Source of the DNA: Marthasterias glacialis
Taxonomy: Eukaryota; Echinodermata; Asteroidea; Forcipulatida; Asteriidae
DNA length: 64,000 nucleotides
Assembly: GCA_911728455.2 (NCBI GenBank)
Contig: OU452226.1
Coordinates: forward strand, 26,617,298 to 26,681,297
Direction of reading: 5' to 3'
The first letter of the stretch is position 1. Each line of letters opens with the position of its first letter. Shown one piece after another: positions 11,749 to 22,000 of the stretch. A model generated the notes under the pieces. The model made no database searches and was not told the origin of the DNA. It saw only the letters and a list, made by a program, of their open reading frames with translations. Position numbers and translations under genes: made by a program.

Positions 11749-12972
11749 CTCCCCAGAGAAGAACACAAGGTATTAAAGATTCTAAGAGCACGGAAGGATA
11801 TCATCATCAAGCCAGCTGATAAGGGCTCTGCTGTTGTTGTCTTGGGCTGCCAGCAATACATCAATAAAGCCATGAGACAACTCAACAACCCAACAAACTA
11901 TAAACCTCTCAACACTGATCTAACATATACCTTTCCAAATGAGATTCAACAAACATTGGATGACATGCGCGACCGTGACTACCTCTCTAAGAAAGCCCAC
12001 AAGTCTCTCTCCCCAGTTGACTGTAGAACAGCCAAATTTTACCTCGATCCTTCCAACATCCAAAGGTACACAAACCTGACAATCCAGGGAGACCCATCAT
12101 ATCTGGCAATGGTTCCTCCACTGTATCTTTTTGTTGACAGTTTTCTCAAGCTGTTAGTACCACAGATCCCTTCATATATTCATGACACTCCTGAATTCTT
12201 TGTAAATTTTCAGGATTCAGAACCAGGTTCCCAACACATCATCAGTACTTTTTCTGTGCACCAACATTCCCCAAGATAAAGGGATTGCTGCCTGCTCCTC
12301 AGCTCTGGCTAAGACAGTACCCCAAATGCAACATGTTTTTACTAAAAATAAATTTTCTTTCATTGGTAAGAATTTTCTACAGGTACAAATACGGCACTGT
12401 GATATGAGACATCTTGAACAGCACATGTTGGCTTTAGCCCTGTGTCCTCCCTGGGTCTGGTGGCACTATATTGATGACATCTTTTTCATCTGGACCAGCA
12501 ATGAAGGAAGCCTCACAGCTTTCATTAATCATAATAATTCCTTCCAAAGGACCATCAAACTCACGACCGAATACATAACCAAAGATACCCACTTTCTGGA
12601 TGTCAAGGTTTAAAAGACGGAAGACGGCTTAATCACACATCTCTTTGTTATACCCAACATCAATATCTCCACTCCACCAGCTGTCACCCCCGACACTGCA
12701 AAACCAGCATAGCCTACAGTCAGGCCCTCAGACTCCAACGGATATGATCTACTGATTCTGATTTTATCCACCACTCACAGGAACTTAAGAAACACCTTGT
12801 TTCCCTGGGTCATAGCTCTCTAGCAGTCCATCAAGCAATCAAGAAAGTCAAAGCTTGTTCTAGAGAGTTGGTACTTGCAAGAGGACCTAAACGACAACCG
12901 AATTCTAAGGGGAAAGTTCCCTTTGTTGTCACTTTCCACCCCTCACTTCCTCCCATTTGTACAAAAAACCTG
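11749..12972 (+). pseudogene. Penelope-like reverse transcriptase, broken
   Basis: Open from about 11749 to 12279 in one frame (NLPREEHKVLKILR, then ADKGSAVVVL), then a frame change carries LCTNIPQDKG to the 12326-12613 frame with FTKNKFSFIGKNFLQVQ and the catalytic YIDD. A stop at 12611-12613 follows, and further pieces are out of frame (PNSKGKVPFVVTFHPSLPP near 12897-12955). Catalytic aspartates survive, but the frame is lost, so it cannot make an enzyme. Confidence 0.8.
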
Positions 12973-13059
12973 TTCTAACCATCACATTCTTCACACATCA
13001 GACTGACTTCAACTTGCTGTACATGAAGAACCCATAGTTGCCTGCAGCCATACACCCAG

Positions 13060-13455
13060 TCTCAGGATCTCATTGTTCGGGCAGAAGTCCCCCTATTAAT
13101 AATACTGTCAATCCCACACGGAACTTTTATGTGCTCCAACACTTCCAAATGCATCGTCTGTAGACAATACATGTCACCTGCACCACCACAACTCTCATCT
13201 ATCTAATAGGTGAAACAAGAACTACACTCAAAAGGCGTTTACGGTCATAGATATACAGTCAACATGCAGGAGCTAGATACACCTGTCGGACTTCACTTCA
13301 ATCTAACTAATCACTCTATTACCGACATGATTTTACAGGACATTGAGGCACTAGGTAACAGAAAGACTAGTATTCGTCCGAGTAGGGAGAAACTGTGGAT
13401 AAGGTGCCTCTACACCATGCAACCCCATGGTCTGAACATCCAAGAAGGAAATTGA
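13060..13455 (+). pseudogene. GIY-YIG endonuclease remnant of the Penelope element
   Basis: One frame has IYLIGETRTTLKRRL, then a shift gives YGHRYTVN, LDTPVGLHFNLTNHSITDM and EKLWIRCLYTMQPHGLN before TGA. These match the C-terminal endonuclease of Penelope-like elements. The early GIY and YIG strands are damaged. Confidence 0.7.
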
Positions 13456-13753
13456 TTAATTAGGCCTACTTTTTGTCTTTGCCTTCTCCTTTTTTGCACA
13501 AATGTCCCCCCTTTTGAAATCTGTCTCGTTACTAATATTGTTTTTTCCCTTTTTCCCACCTTTGATTTTGTCTTTTGTTTCCAACGTCTTGTGGTTAAAC
13601 CAGACTCTTCCCTCAACCCCCTTTTGTCTCCCTCTTCACTGTTCATCCCTTGCATCTTCTGACTGCTTTCTGCCCCTCTCTTTTAACTTCTTTCCACTTG
13701 ACTTCTTCTGTACTCCAGTTTACTTGTATGCGTGTGTTGTGTTGTCACTTAGC

Positions 13754-13783
13754 CTTTGAGAAAGACTCTAGGGTCAAAACGTG
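13754..13783 (+). ncRNA. Degenerate hammerhead-like end of the Penelope element
   Basis: TTTGAGAAAGACTCTAGGGTCAAAACG resembles CUGANGA, a stem II hairpin and GAAAC. Three core positions differ from consensus, so activity is not expected. Penelope-like elements are known to carry hammerhead motifs in their terminal repeats. Confidence 0.35.
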
Positions 13784-13830
13784 AGGCCATTAACAATTTC
13801 TTGTTTTTTTTTAATATATATAAATAAATA

Positions 13831-14437
13831 CACTTTCCAGTTTCAATTTAACTTTAATTATTTTAATTTTAAAACACATTTCGGTTAGACTGAGTTAGGC
13901 TGCACCTACATACTACACTAGTATTAGTCCAAGAACTATGCTCAGGCCCAGGGCATGAGAGTGGAGCCGATAAATAGTGTACTGTGACACTAACAGCAGA
14001 ACAGGCCCCAAATTTGTTATTATTATTGACAGGAAGAACACTAGACTGTTGACAGCAGACAATGAAGAAATAAAAATAATACAGTCAGTTTTTAATGTGG
14101 TAGAAAACAAGTTTTTTCGAAATGTGTATTTCTTAAAATAACCGAGTAGTACACTGACTTATTTAGGAGCATTTCAACAAACAAAAGAAAAACAAAGCAA
14201 CAAACAAATGTGAGTGTGACTAATTTCATAAAAAGCCTTCATAAATTCCACTGTGGAAGCGCTATCCTTTTTCTTCATCCTCTTTGTCAAGTTGCAGGAG
14301 GGGGGGGGGATCCCCTGAGCACGACAATGGAGAATTATTTTGCATATCTTTTCAAGACCATGCTTTGACTGACTTATTTAATATTGTAATGACAAAGACA
14401 ACTTTCCCCAGACAACTTGCCCATTCTACTCAGTATA
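13831..14437. other. Noncoding, no exon accepted
   Basis: A minus-strand hydrophobic open stretch (14060-13913) follows a fair acceptor CTGTCAACAG, but no donor gives a phase compatible with the membrane-protein exons, so it is not called. A G-run lies at 14300-14309. Confidence 0.4.
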
Positions 14438-15371
14438 TAGACCCAGTAACTGGGGCGCTGTACTCTTTTTTAAAGATTTTGACATTATCGGTTGTACTAG
14501 TGCTCCAGCTTGAAATAGTACTTAATTGCAATGGTCAGGCGGATTAAAAAAACCTCTGCTCAAAAAAAATTGCCTACTGGCATCTCCAGATATCAAAGAT
14601 GAAATAAAATGCATTTAATTGTAGGGCTATTAATTGTACTGCGTTGACTGCGCAAAACATTATGCAAGTCAGGGCATCAGCAAACACGCAATCCTCGTAT
14701 AAGGAAACAGTCGTTGAATATCGCATGACTTTCAGTAGTAAAATGGCGATTGTAACGGCTGCATTTGAGTGGTTTTAGTGGGCTACAAAATCATGGATTT
14801 GGAGGACAGAAAGTGATCGTAAGTACAATTAAATGCATTCTGTTTTATCTTTGGTATCTTGAAAAGCCAGTAGGCATTTTTCCAGCAATTCTGTTAAGTC
14901 TTTGTGGTCATTTTGGCCACTTTTTTAGAGGTGTTTTAAATCCTCTTCGCCATAAACAGCTTTTCAAACCAACTTACACATACTTTTCTGGGGCGCTAGT
15001 ACGACCGACAATGTCAAAACTTTTAAAAAAGGAGTACAGCGCCCCAGTTACTGTGTCTATTTTTGTTAGGAAACAGTCAGTAGTTCATGTCGCGTGGTAA
15101 AATGCAGATCGTTTATTGCTCTTTTAGTTGGCCAAAAAAATCTTCGATTTGGAGGACAGAAAATAATAGTGAGTACAATTAAATGCATTTTATTTCACCG
15201 TTGATATCTGGAGATGCCAGTAGGCGATTTTCCAGCAATTCTGTTGAGTCTTTGGCATTTTTTTTTAACACAGGTGTTTTAAATCCGCCTGACCATTGCT
15301 GGGGCGCTAATATGACCGATATGTCAAAAGCTCAAAAAAGGAGTACAGCACCCCAGTTACTACTGGGTCTA
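14438..15371. mobile_element. Composite copies of a long foldback element
   Basis: Starts TAGACCCAGTAACTGGGGCG and has a matching inverted end at about 15030-15056, then a second partial arm ending at 15371 (CAGTTACTACTGGGTCTA). Internal arms share blocks with the complete copy at 17078-17965, such as TTGACTGCGCAAAACA and CAGTAGGCATTTTTCCAGCA. No matching 9-bp duplication flanks the outer ends, so this is a rearranged or nested pair. Confidence 0.65.
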
Positions 15372-15440
15372 TGTCTACTCAATATGTAGACTCCAGTTAC
15401 TTTGTCTACTCAATATGTGCCTTCTGATCTCTGGTTCTAC

Positions 15441-15614
15441 CTTTTGCACCTGCTGCACAGCATCTGAATTCTTCACACTCTCCCAAGTTTCTGAGACGGA
15501 GGCATCGGCACTTTGCATAAACATTGCAATTATGAAAATAAACAAAAGAGAAGCCAATACTGGCATTAACAAAGACCGAATCCTGAACTCCATCTTCTCC
15601 CACCCCATCATCAT
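15441..15614 (-). CDS. Possible first exon with signal or anchor segment
   Basis: ATG start (alternative Met seven codons later), then MEFRIRSLLMPVLASLLFIF and IAMFMQSADA, which looks like a signal peptide or membrane anchor, followed by SETWESVKNSDAVQQVQK. A donor AAAG-GTAGAA ends it in phase 0. That phase does not fit the exon at 10298, so at least one further exon would be needed to link them. No family recognised; it may belong to a separate gene or be chance. Confidence 0.3.
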
Positions 15615-15794
15615 CAGGCATTTAGGATCAGAATCTTCTCGTAATTATCATGTTTGTGAAGTAGGGCGCCCTCAATGTAATTATTCTTGACCCAACTTGA
15701 GTCAAAGGCCCAAGTAATATACCTTATTTTGACTGCAAGAGGGCGCCCTTTAGTGTAGATTGCAGGGGTGGGGGGGGGGGGGGGGGGGGTCAAA
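15615..15794. other. Spacer with a poly-G run
   Basis: An 18-base stretch of G ends the run at about 15770-15789, directly before the dispersed repeat that begins at 15795. GGGCGCCCTC appears twice in inverted orientation around 15663-15750. Confidence 0.5.
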
Positions 15795-16275
15795 CGGGAC
15801 TACACTAATAGAGAGAAATCACCGAGCCTCATTGATGAAATGTAAACCCACAACTTTTTCTGTGAATCAAAGATTAAAAGGTCCTTGCTTTTATGGATTG
15901 TTGAAAAATGGTCCAACATTGTGCCCCTGGAGTTGCTTACTTTCATCCTGACTGCTGGCCCTCTAAAAATGGCCCTATTTTGCTAAACAGTGTAGGGTCA
16001 TTTTTCCAAGATGAACTCTGGCCAGTTAACTTGTTCAGGGATGTTTTTTTTTTTTTATTAATTTGGATCAGCCTAGCGAAAATTCTCAACGGCAAACCTA
16101 TTAAAAATTGAAAAGAAAGTGAAGTTCAGTTGTCAGAAAATATATTTGATTTGTTTTCTAAAGGCTGAGAGACTTTTAAGTATTTTTTTGAGTATTTTTG
16201 AATATTTAGCATTTAACATTGGTTTTTATGAGAGCCTATTTAGTGGAATTCCCATTTAGTGTGGTGCACCAATAG
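15795..16275 (+). repeat. Dispersed repeat family of about 450 bp, plus copy
   Basis: Shares ordered blocks with the reverse-complement copy at 24780-25215: GGTCCAACATTGTGCCCCTGG, CAGTGTAGGGTCATTTTTC and GAGAGACTTTTAAGTATTTT. Begins near ACTACACTAATAGAGAGAAAT and ends near TTTAGTGTGGTGCACC. No coding capacity seen. Confidence 0.7.
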
Positions 16276-17068
16276 AGCATACAGCTCTTATAACTATGAT
16301 ATAGCTCTATAGGTGCACCCCAAACCATAGGAGTAGTGTGGTAATAAACCAGCAGATGTACATGTATTTAGACTTCTAATATAGCAATTCGTATGCAACT
16401 TTTGAGTTTTTTTTTTTGATTGACGGTTTTACAGTGTAAGACATTTGCATGGAAAACTTGCACGTATAACGTTTTGAAATAAATAGTACTTTTAAAATGG
16501 AGTTAGTATTGCGCCATCTGCTAGTGCTACAGATCTCCAGACCATTGTATCCATGGCTAGCTAGAACGCGTAGTTAGGCCATTCAAGTACAAGTTGGGTT
16601 AAGTATCAAGTTGGGCATATCTGATGTGCAGCAACAGACGTGACATGTATGTTGGTGTCGTCGTCGTCAGCTTTATTCCTAGCCTGTTCGTCATGTTCGT
16701 GTGATAAATCATATGATAATCGCATCGAAAAACAGCCCACGTTCATTGCTACGCTGAAGTGAATGTCTGCCGTCCTCTCGCTGGTTTGCAAATGGTAATA
16801 CTAATAACTGATTTGAGTTTCAGATTCCCCCTCATCGGCTGGGTATCTGACACTGACATTGACATAGTACTAGTAGTAATAGTATACCGTTTATACGGTA
16901 TCCGGTGAATTGAATTCGGCACCAGCAAACTCGGCACTTGCACAAATTAATACTTCTACACAAAACACAGACCGAAACTTCTAGAATTTGTTTGAATAAT
17001 GTGGTGTTAAGTATCCCTCATTAAGACTTAGGCCGGTGTCATACAGGGTATTCTGTCCTCCAGGTAAT
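16276..17068. other. Noncoding, nothing recognised
   Basis: No exon with good splice sites. The short minus-strand open stretches near 16606-16943 have no recognisable motifs. Confidence 0.45.
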
Positions 17069-17077
17069 GTGTCCACC

Positions 17078-17965
17078 TAGACCCAGTAACTGGGGCGCTG
17101 TACTCCTTTTTTGAGATTTTGACATTATCTGTCATACTAGCGCCCCAGTAAGGAATATGTAGTAACTGCGACGGTCAGGAAGATTTAAATCACCTCTGTA
17201 AAAAAAAATGCCTTAGACTCAACAGAATTGCTCAAAATTCGCCTACTGTCTTCTCCAAGAGTTTTTGGTGTAATAAAATGCATTTAATTGTACTCACGAT
17301 CATTTTCTGTTCTCCAAATCAATGATTTTTAGGGCCTCTGAGAACCCTGCCGTTACAATCGCCATTTTGATTACTAATGTTACGACTGTTTTCTGACTTA
17401 AAAAAAGTCATATGTGGGGATCACGTGTTCGCTGATGCCCGGACTTGAATATTGTTTTGCGCAGTCAACGCAGGATACCAGCTGTGTCAACGACTCCACA
17501 ATGGCAACATTGTACAGCACGCGCTCGGCAATCATGACCAATGGAACTTTGTGGCGTTCGTTGACTGGTATCCTGCGTTGACTGCGCAAAACAATATTCA
17601 AGTCCGGGCATCAGCGAACACGTGATCCCCGCAGCTTTTTTCAAGTCAGAAAACAGTCGTAACATTAGTAATCAAAATGGCGATTGTAACGGCAGGGTTC
17701 TCAGAAGCCCTAAAAATCATCGATTTGGAGAACAGAAAATGATCGTGAGTACAATTTGTATGCATTTTATTACACCATAAACACTTGGAGAAGACAGTAG
17801 GCAAATTTTGAGCAATTCTGTTGAGTCTAAGGCATTTTTTTTAACAGAGGTGATTTAAATCCTCCTGACCGTTGCAGTTACTACATATTCCTTACTGGGG
17901 CGCTAGTACGACAGATAATGTCAAAATCTCAAAAAAGGAGTACAGCGCCCCAGTTACTGGGTCTA
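17078..17965. mobile_element. 888-bp foldback element with 9-bp target duplication
   Basis: Ends TAGACCCAGTAACTGGGGCG and CGCCCCAGTTACTGGGTCTA are perfect inverted copies. The arms run about 400 bp each (for example TTGACTGCGCAAAACAATAT and its complement) around a spacer near 17500-17570. GTGTCCACC flanks both sides (17069-17077 and 17966-17974). A 9-bp duplication with long inverted arms is typical of Mutator-like foldback elements. No transposase is encoded, so it is non-autonomous. Confidence 0.85.
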
Positions 17966-17974
17966 GTGTCCACC

Positions 17975-18887
17975 ATACGGTAAATTAACGTGGGCTGGAG
18001 GAGTTTATTCAAAAGAGGGCGCTACCAGAAGAAATTAGTACACAATTCGCCGTATGCTCGGACAGAATCTCCTGCCGGACAGAATCTCCTTCCACACCGG
18101 CATGGAAGTAAAAGTTTAGATTTGCGTCCACCTCCTGGCCGAAATTATGTTATTTGTATTTACAACATTTTTCATTATTTACACAAAAAAAGGAGGGGCA
18201 TCACAAATTTTCAAATCATCAGACAGTGGTAGAACTTAGAAAGAAGGGAATATTTACACAGTTTATGGATAATTAATAATGTAGGCCTAACCCCACACAG
18301 TTGTTGTTGGCCAATGGATGGTTGGATCTTTACACACAACGATGAATTGAAGTCCGATTAAGCATCCACTTAGACTTGTTTTTCCACTATCCCACTGTGA
18401 TGCTTGTGCCGTGCCATCTGGTCATACCGTACATAGCTTACGGCTATTGATTGACTTGCCTACAAGTCTAGCATCCACTTCATGTTGTGCATTTCTTCTC
18501 TCAAAGTCAAAAGTTGTCCCCTGCTCGACTGCTAGATATGATGATTGCAACCCTCCTCTCGAACGTCCCCTACCTCTAGATTTATGGATTTAAAACTGTA
18601 TCACACACAACCAACCTCATTAGTCCAGTTCTGAGAGCCCTGTCCCCTTCCCAACAAGTGCATCGGTTAAAATTAAACTTGTTTAGTACCTTGAATAGCA
18701 TGCTTTAGACTAGTTGCTATAGGCCTAATCGTTAATTAATGTGACCAAAAGCTACGTTTTTGCTGCGAACTTTAGACACAAGTTATTTTTCCTTTATCAA
18801 TTAATTTCATTAAATTAAAAACCGCAGGTTATAAAACTTTCTGCGACTTAATTTTTATCCAACCCTTCATCTATCTGCACATTGCAG
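17975..18887. other. Noncoding upstream of the rhodanese-like gene
   Basis: Open stretches at 17990-18232 and 18411-18593 lack recognisable motifs. An upstream exon with the start codon of the rhodanese-like gene should lie here or further left, but none could be fixed. Confidence 0.4.
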
Positions 18888-19058
18888 GCTTCACCAGGCA
18901 TTGGAATGAAAGCTACAATTCATGGGATTAAACTGAAATTTCCATCAGTAAGGAACGTTACAACAGAAACTCTTCAAAAATGGCTTGATGAGGAAGATGA
19001 ACCATCACTCCCGGAAGGGGTTGATCATGATAAGAAGAAAACAAAGTTAATTCTGATT
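18888..19058 (+). CDS. Rhodanese-like exon: N-terminal part
   Basis: Acceptor ATTGCAG, donor GTAAGT. It encodes 57 codons in phase 0, from ASPGIGMKATIHG to KTKLILI, the first beta strand leading into the DSRP motif of the next exon. Confidence 0.75.
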
Positions 19059-22000
19059 GTAAGTATAAAGCAGGTGGAGGGAGGCAAGGGAAGGGGTTAG
19101 TAAAGGGGAGGGGGTTCACTTGTGACAGAAATAAATCTGTGTTTTCTGGATAAGTAGCTGAGGGACATCTTAATCTCTGGACCCAGGTTAGCCACTGCAC
19201 CAAGAAAGCCTGTTAAGGTTCTGATTGTAGGTAAGGTAGTGCTGGCTGCATCCCTTTTGAAAGCACTGATGAGTGATCAGAGAGGAGTTATTGGGGAGGA
19301 CTTTAGCAAAGGGATGGAACACCGTGACTGAACTTAAAACCTCTTTTGCTTGATTGCACTGTAATCTTGTAGGATTCAAGGCCTGAAGAGGAGTATACTG
19401 TAAGTCACATTGCCAAAGGAATCCGAGTGGATCATGATTTGGACAACATGGATGTACTGAAGAACTTTGTGTGTCAAGAGATGCAATGTAAGTTTTTGAA
19501 GATGAATATAAAATTCCAGAGCAGATGTCTTACCAACCAGACTACCGAGATTGCCCGGCAGCTAGCGGCAGTTTGAATCCTTTATTTTAGTAGCGCGTAC
19601 CGCATTGATTTTAATAGATGTTAATTTTTGCTTCCAGGAATAAATATTATTTGTGTCGAGGGTTCGAATGCCACATGAGGAATAGGCCTGTGCCTGTTTG
19701 TGTGTTTTTTTTCCACAGGACTCCGGAAAGAACTGAGTATACAGTGTTGAACACACAGTGGTGTATGGGTAAAAAACACAAATTTATATATTCCTCATCC
19801 CTGATGCAAAAATTAACATCTATTAAAACCGATGTGGGACCCGCTGCTAAAATATAGGATTCGAACTGCCTCTAGCTGCTGGGCAATTTCGGTAGTCTAG
19901 TTGCTAAGACATCTGCTCTGGAATGATGTGGGGCATGGGTTCGAATTCCACCCAAGGAATATGCCTTTGTTTTTTTCACAGGATTCTGGGAAAGTACTGA
20001 GTATACAGTGCTTAACACACATCAGTGTATGGGTAAAAAACACAAATAATATTCTTTATGCCCAATGCAAAAAATTAACATCTATTAAAATGGTTCCTGT
20101 AATTAGGGGAGAGCTCTTTCCCCAACATAAGGTTATCAGCGTAATGATTATTACTATCATTTTTTTTATTACTATTTATTTTTATTACTATTTTACCCAA
20201 ACCTAAGGCTGGGAACCGCTGATTCCCCCCCCCCCCCTCACCCCTTGTCTGCACACTATGTCTATTTGGTTTGCGGTAACACCTGTGATAATATCTACTT
20301 TGCTATATACAGTAGATTGTTCTTGTGAGAACTTGTCTTGCTATTATCCTAGTACCGCGGAGTCGATTTTGGAATTCAGAAGACAACTTAGTTCTGAAAA
20401 GAATTGTCCTGCTTGTTAAGTACTACCTGGGGAGTTACGAAATCGACCGGGACTACTACTACTACTTCGCTTAGTGGATCGAGGGGACTTTTCGGATAAC
20501 TTAACTGCCGCGGAGTGAGTTTTAATTGGTCTCAGCATTTCGACTAGAGACCAAATAATAAACCCATTCCACTCGTATCAAACATTTTCCTTTCATTTAT
20601 GTGACACTATTGCACATAAATATTTTGGCCAATATAAGCAAGGCTTGTTTTGACTGCAATCAGTGAGAAAAATTGTGTGGAAGATCTAAAAGCACCTTTG
20701 CATGGTTAATGTCCAAGATGGTGACTACTCTATGTTCCAACACTCCTATGTTCCAATAAGCCCACGTGATCTACACCCTAGGGCAAGGGTTAGGGTTTGG
20801 GTTAGGATAGTAAACCACATACATTAGGGGTGTCTCATTAGGGGTGAGTGAACACGTAGGTGTGTAACTGTCTGAGATAGTTAACTCAGTGGTAAAGTTT
20901 TTTGGTCACAGATGGGGACATGTCTGGAACAGGACGTGGCTTTTAACTTGTGAGCTGGGATCTTCATGATTTGATGTAAAGCTTTACGCCCTGTGCATTG
21001 TGAAATTCATGTAAAATGCTGAAAACACTTGGTATGAAAGAGAAGCTTTGGTCTCTTAAGCCGCTTTCACACTACAAGCATTTCCCAGGAAATTCCCAGG
21101 AAAATTTGGTTGACCTCTTTACACTTGAGTACTCCCGTGAAATGGACATGCGGGAAATAGCTACCCCTGCTTGGGATTAGGGTTCGTTCATTTTCCCAAT
21201 ATTTAGAGTATTGCATCAAGTGTGAATAAAACTTGAGTTGGGAGGGGGTTACAACTCCCCAGGTGTTTTATGTTTCCTGGGAATTAGCTCTCTAGTGTGA
21301 AACTTAGTCTAGTATTTCTGGGTTGAATGTGTCATCATTCGCTCAATTTTGAGAATTTTAAGAGTGTAGTTTACAGTATCTGTGGTAATACACCTAGGAT
21401 GCATGCTTATTGTGTAAGAAAAGGGACTTGCCCTATGGTGTTTCTGGATTGGCTGGGTAATGCACTCACTTTGGAGAATGTTTAGAGTATGTTTTCAAAT
21501 ATGTACATTTATGAACACACCCAAGCTACTTGTAATCAAGAAAAAGAATAAACATGCAGAATTGTATTGTTGCTTAATGTTTGGTAGAGTGTTGCTAGTT
21601 TACAAGTGATGTCTCGTGTGGAAATGCTGACCATTATAATTGAGCTGTTACTTTTATCATTACATTGACTATTTTAGGTGAATTGCCAGAAGAGTTTGCC
21701 GGTATCGTTGTTGTGTATTGCTCCGTTGGTTACAGGTCATCCACATTGGCAGAAAAACTGCAGAAAGCAATCAAGTCCGATCCATCATACAATGGTAACT
21801 CATATAAAGTCACACATGAAAACTATCATTTTTACATCAGTGCAAAAACCTTGTAACTTGATTTTGTCGTTCCCTTCTCTCGTATGCAATACCGAATCAA
21901 GGTCCGACAGCCATCGTGTTGCAGTCGGGTCACAGCTGGCTAAACAACGATTCTTTAGTTTTCTGATGGGGCACTTATTGAAAATGTGCCTTGCAGATTG

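Larger units (their letters stand above)
11020..13830 (+). mobile_element. Decayed Penelope-like retroelement
   Basis: Starts near AGATAGCCGTGTTAGTCTG and ends with a GACTCTAGGGTCAAAACG tail followed by an AT-rich run. Between lie reverse-transcriptase and GIY-YIG endonuclease remnants broken by frameshifts and stops. The RT shows DIIIKPADKGSAVVVL, SLSPVDCRTAKFYL, LCTNIPQDKG, WWHYIDDIFFIWT and KGKVPFVVTFHPSLPP, all typical of Penelope-like elements. The element sits between possible exons of a minus-strand membrane protein gene. Confidence 0.8.

Noticed and set aside
13913..14061. Minus-strand hydrophobic exon after CTGTCAACAG
   Set aside because: No donor gives a phase that links to the exon at 10298 or from 15441; hydrophobic reading of AT-rich DNA is common by chance.
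16910..16925. GAATTCGGCACCAG resembling a cDNA-library adaptor
   Set aside because: Differs from the adaptor and lies in continuous genomic sequence; probably chance.
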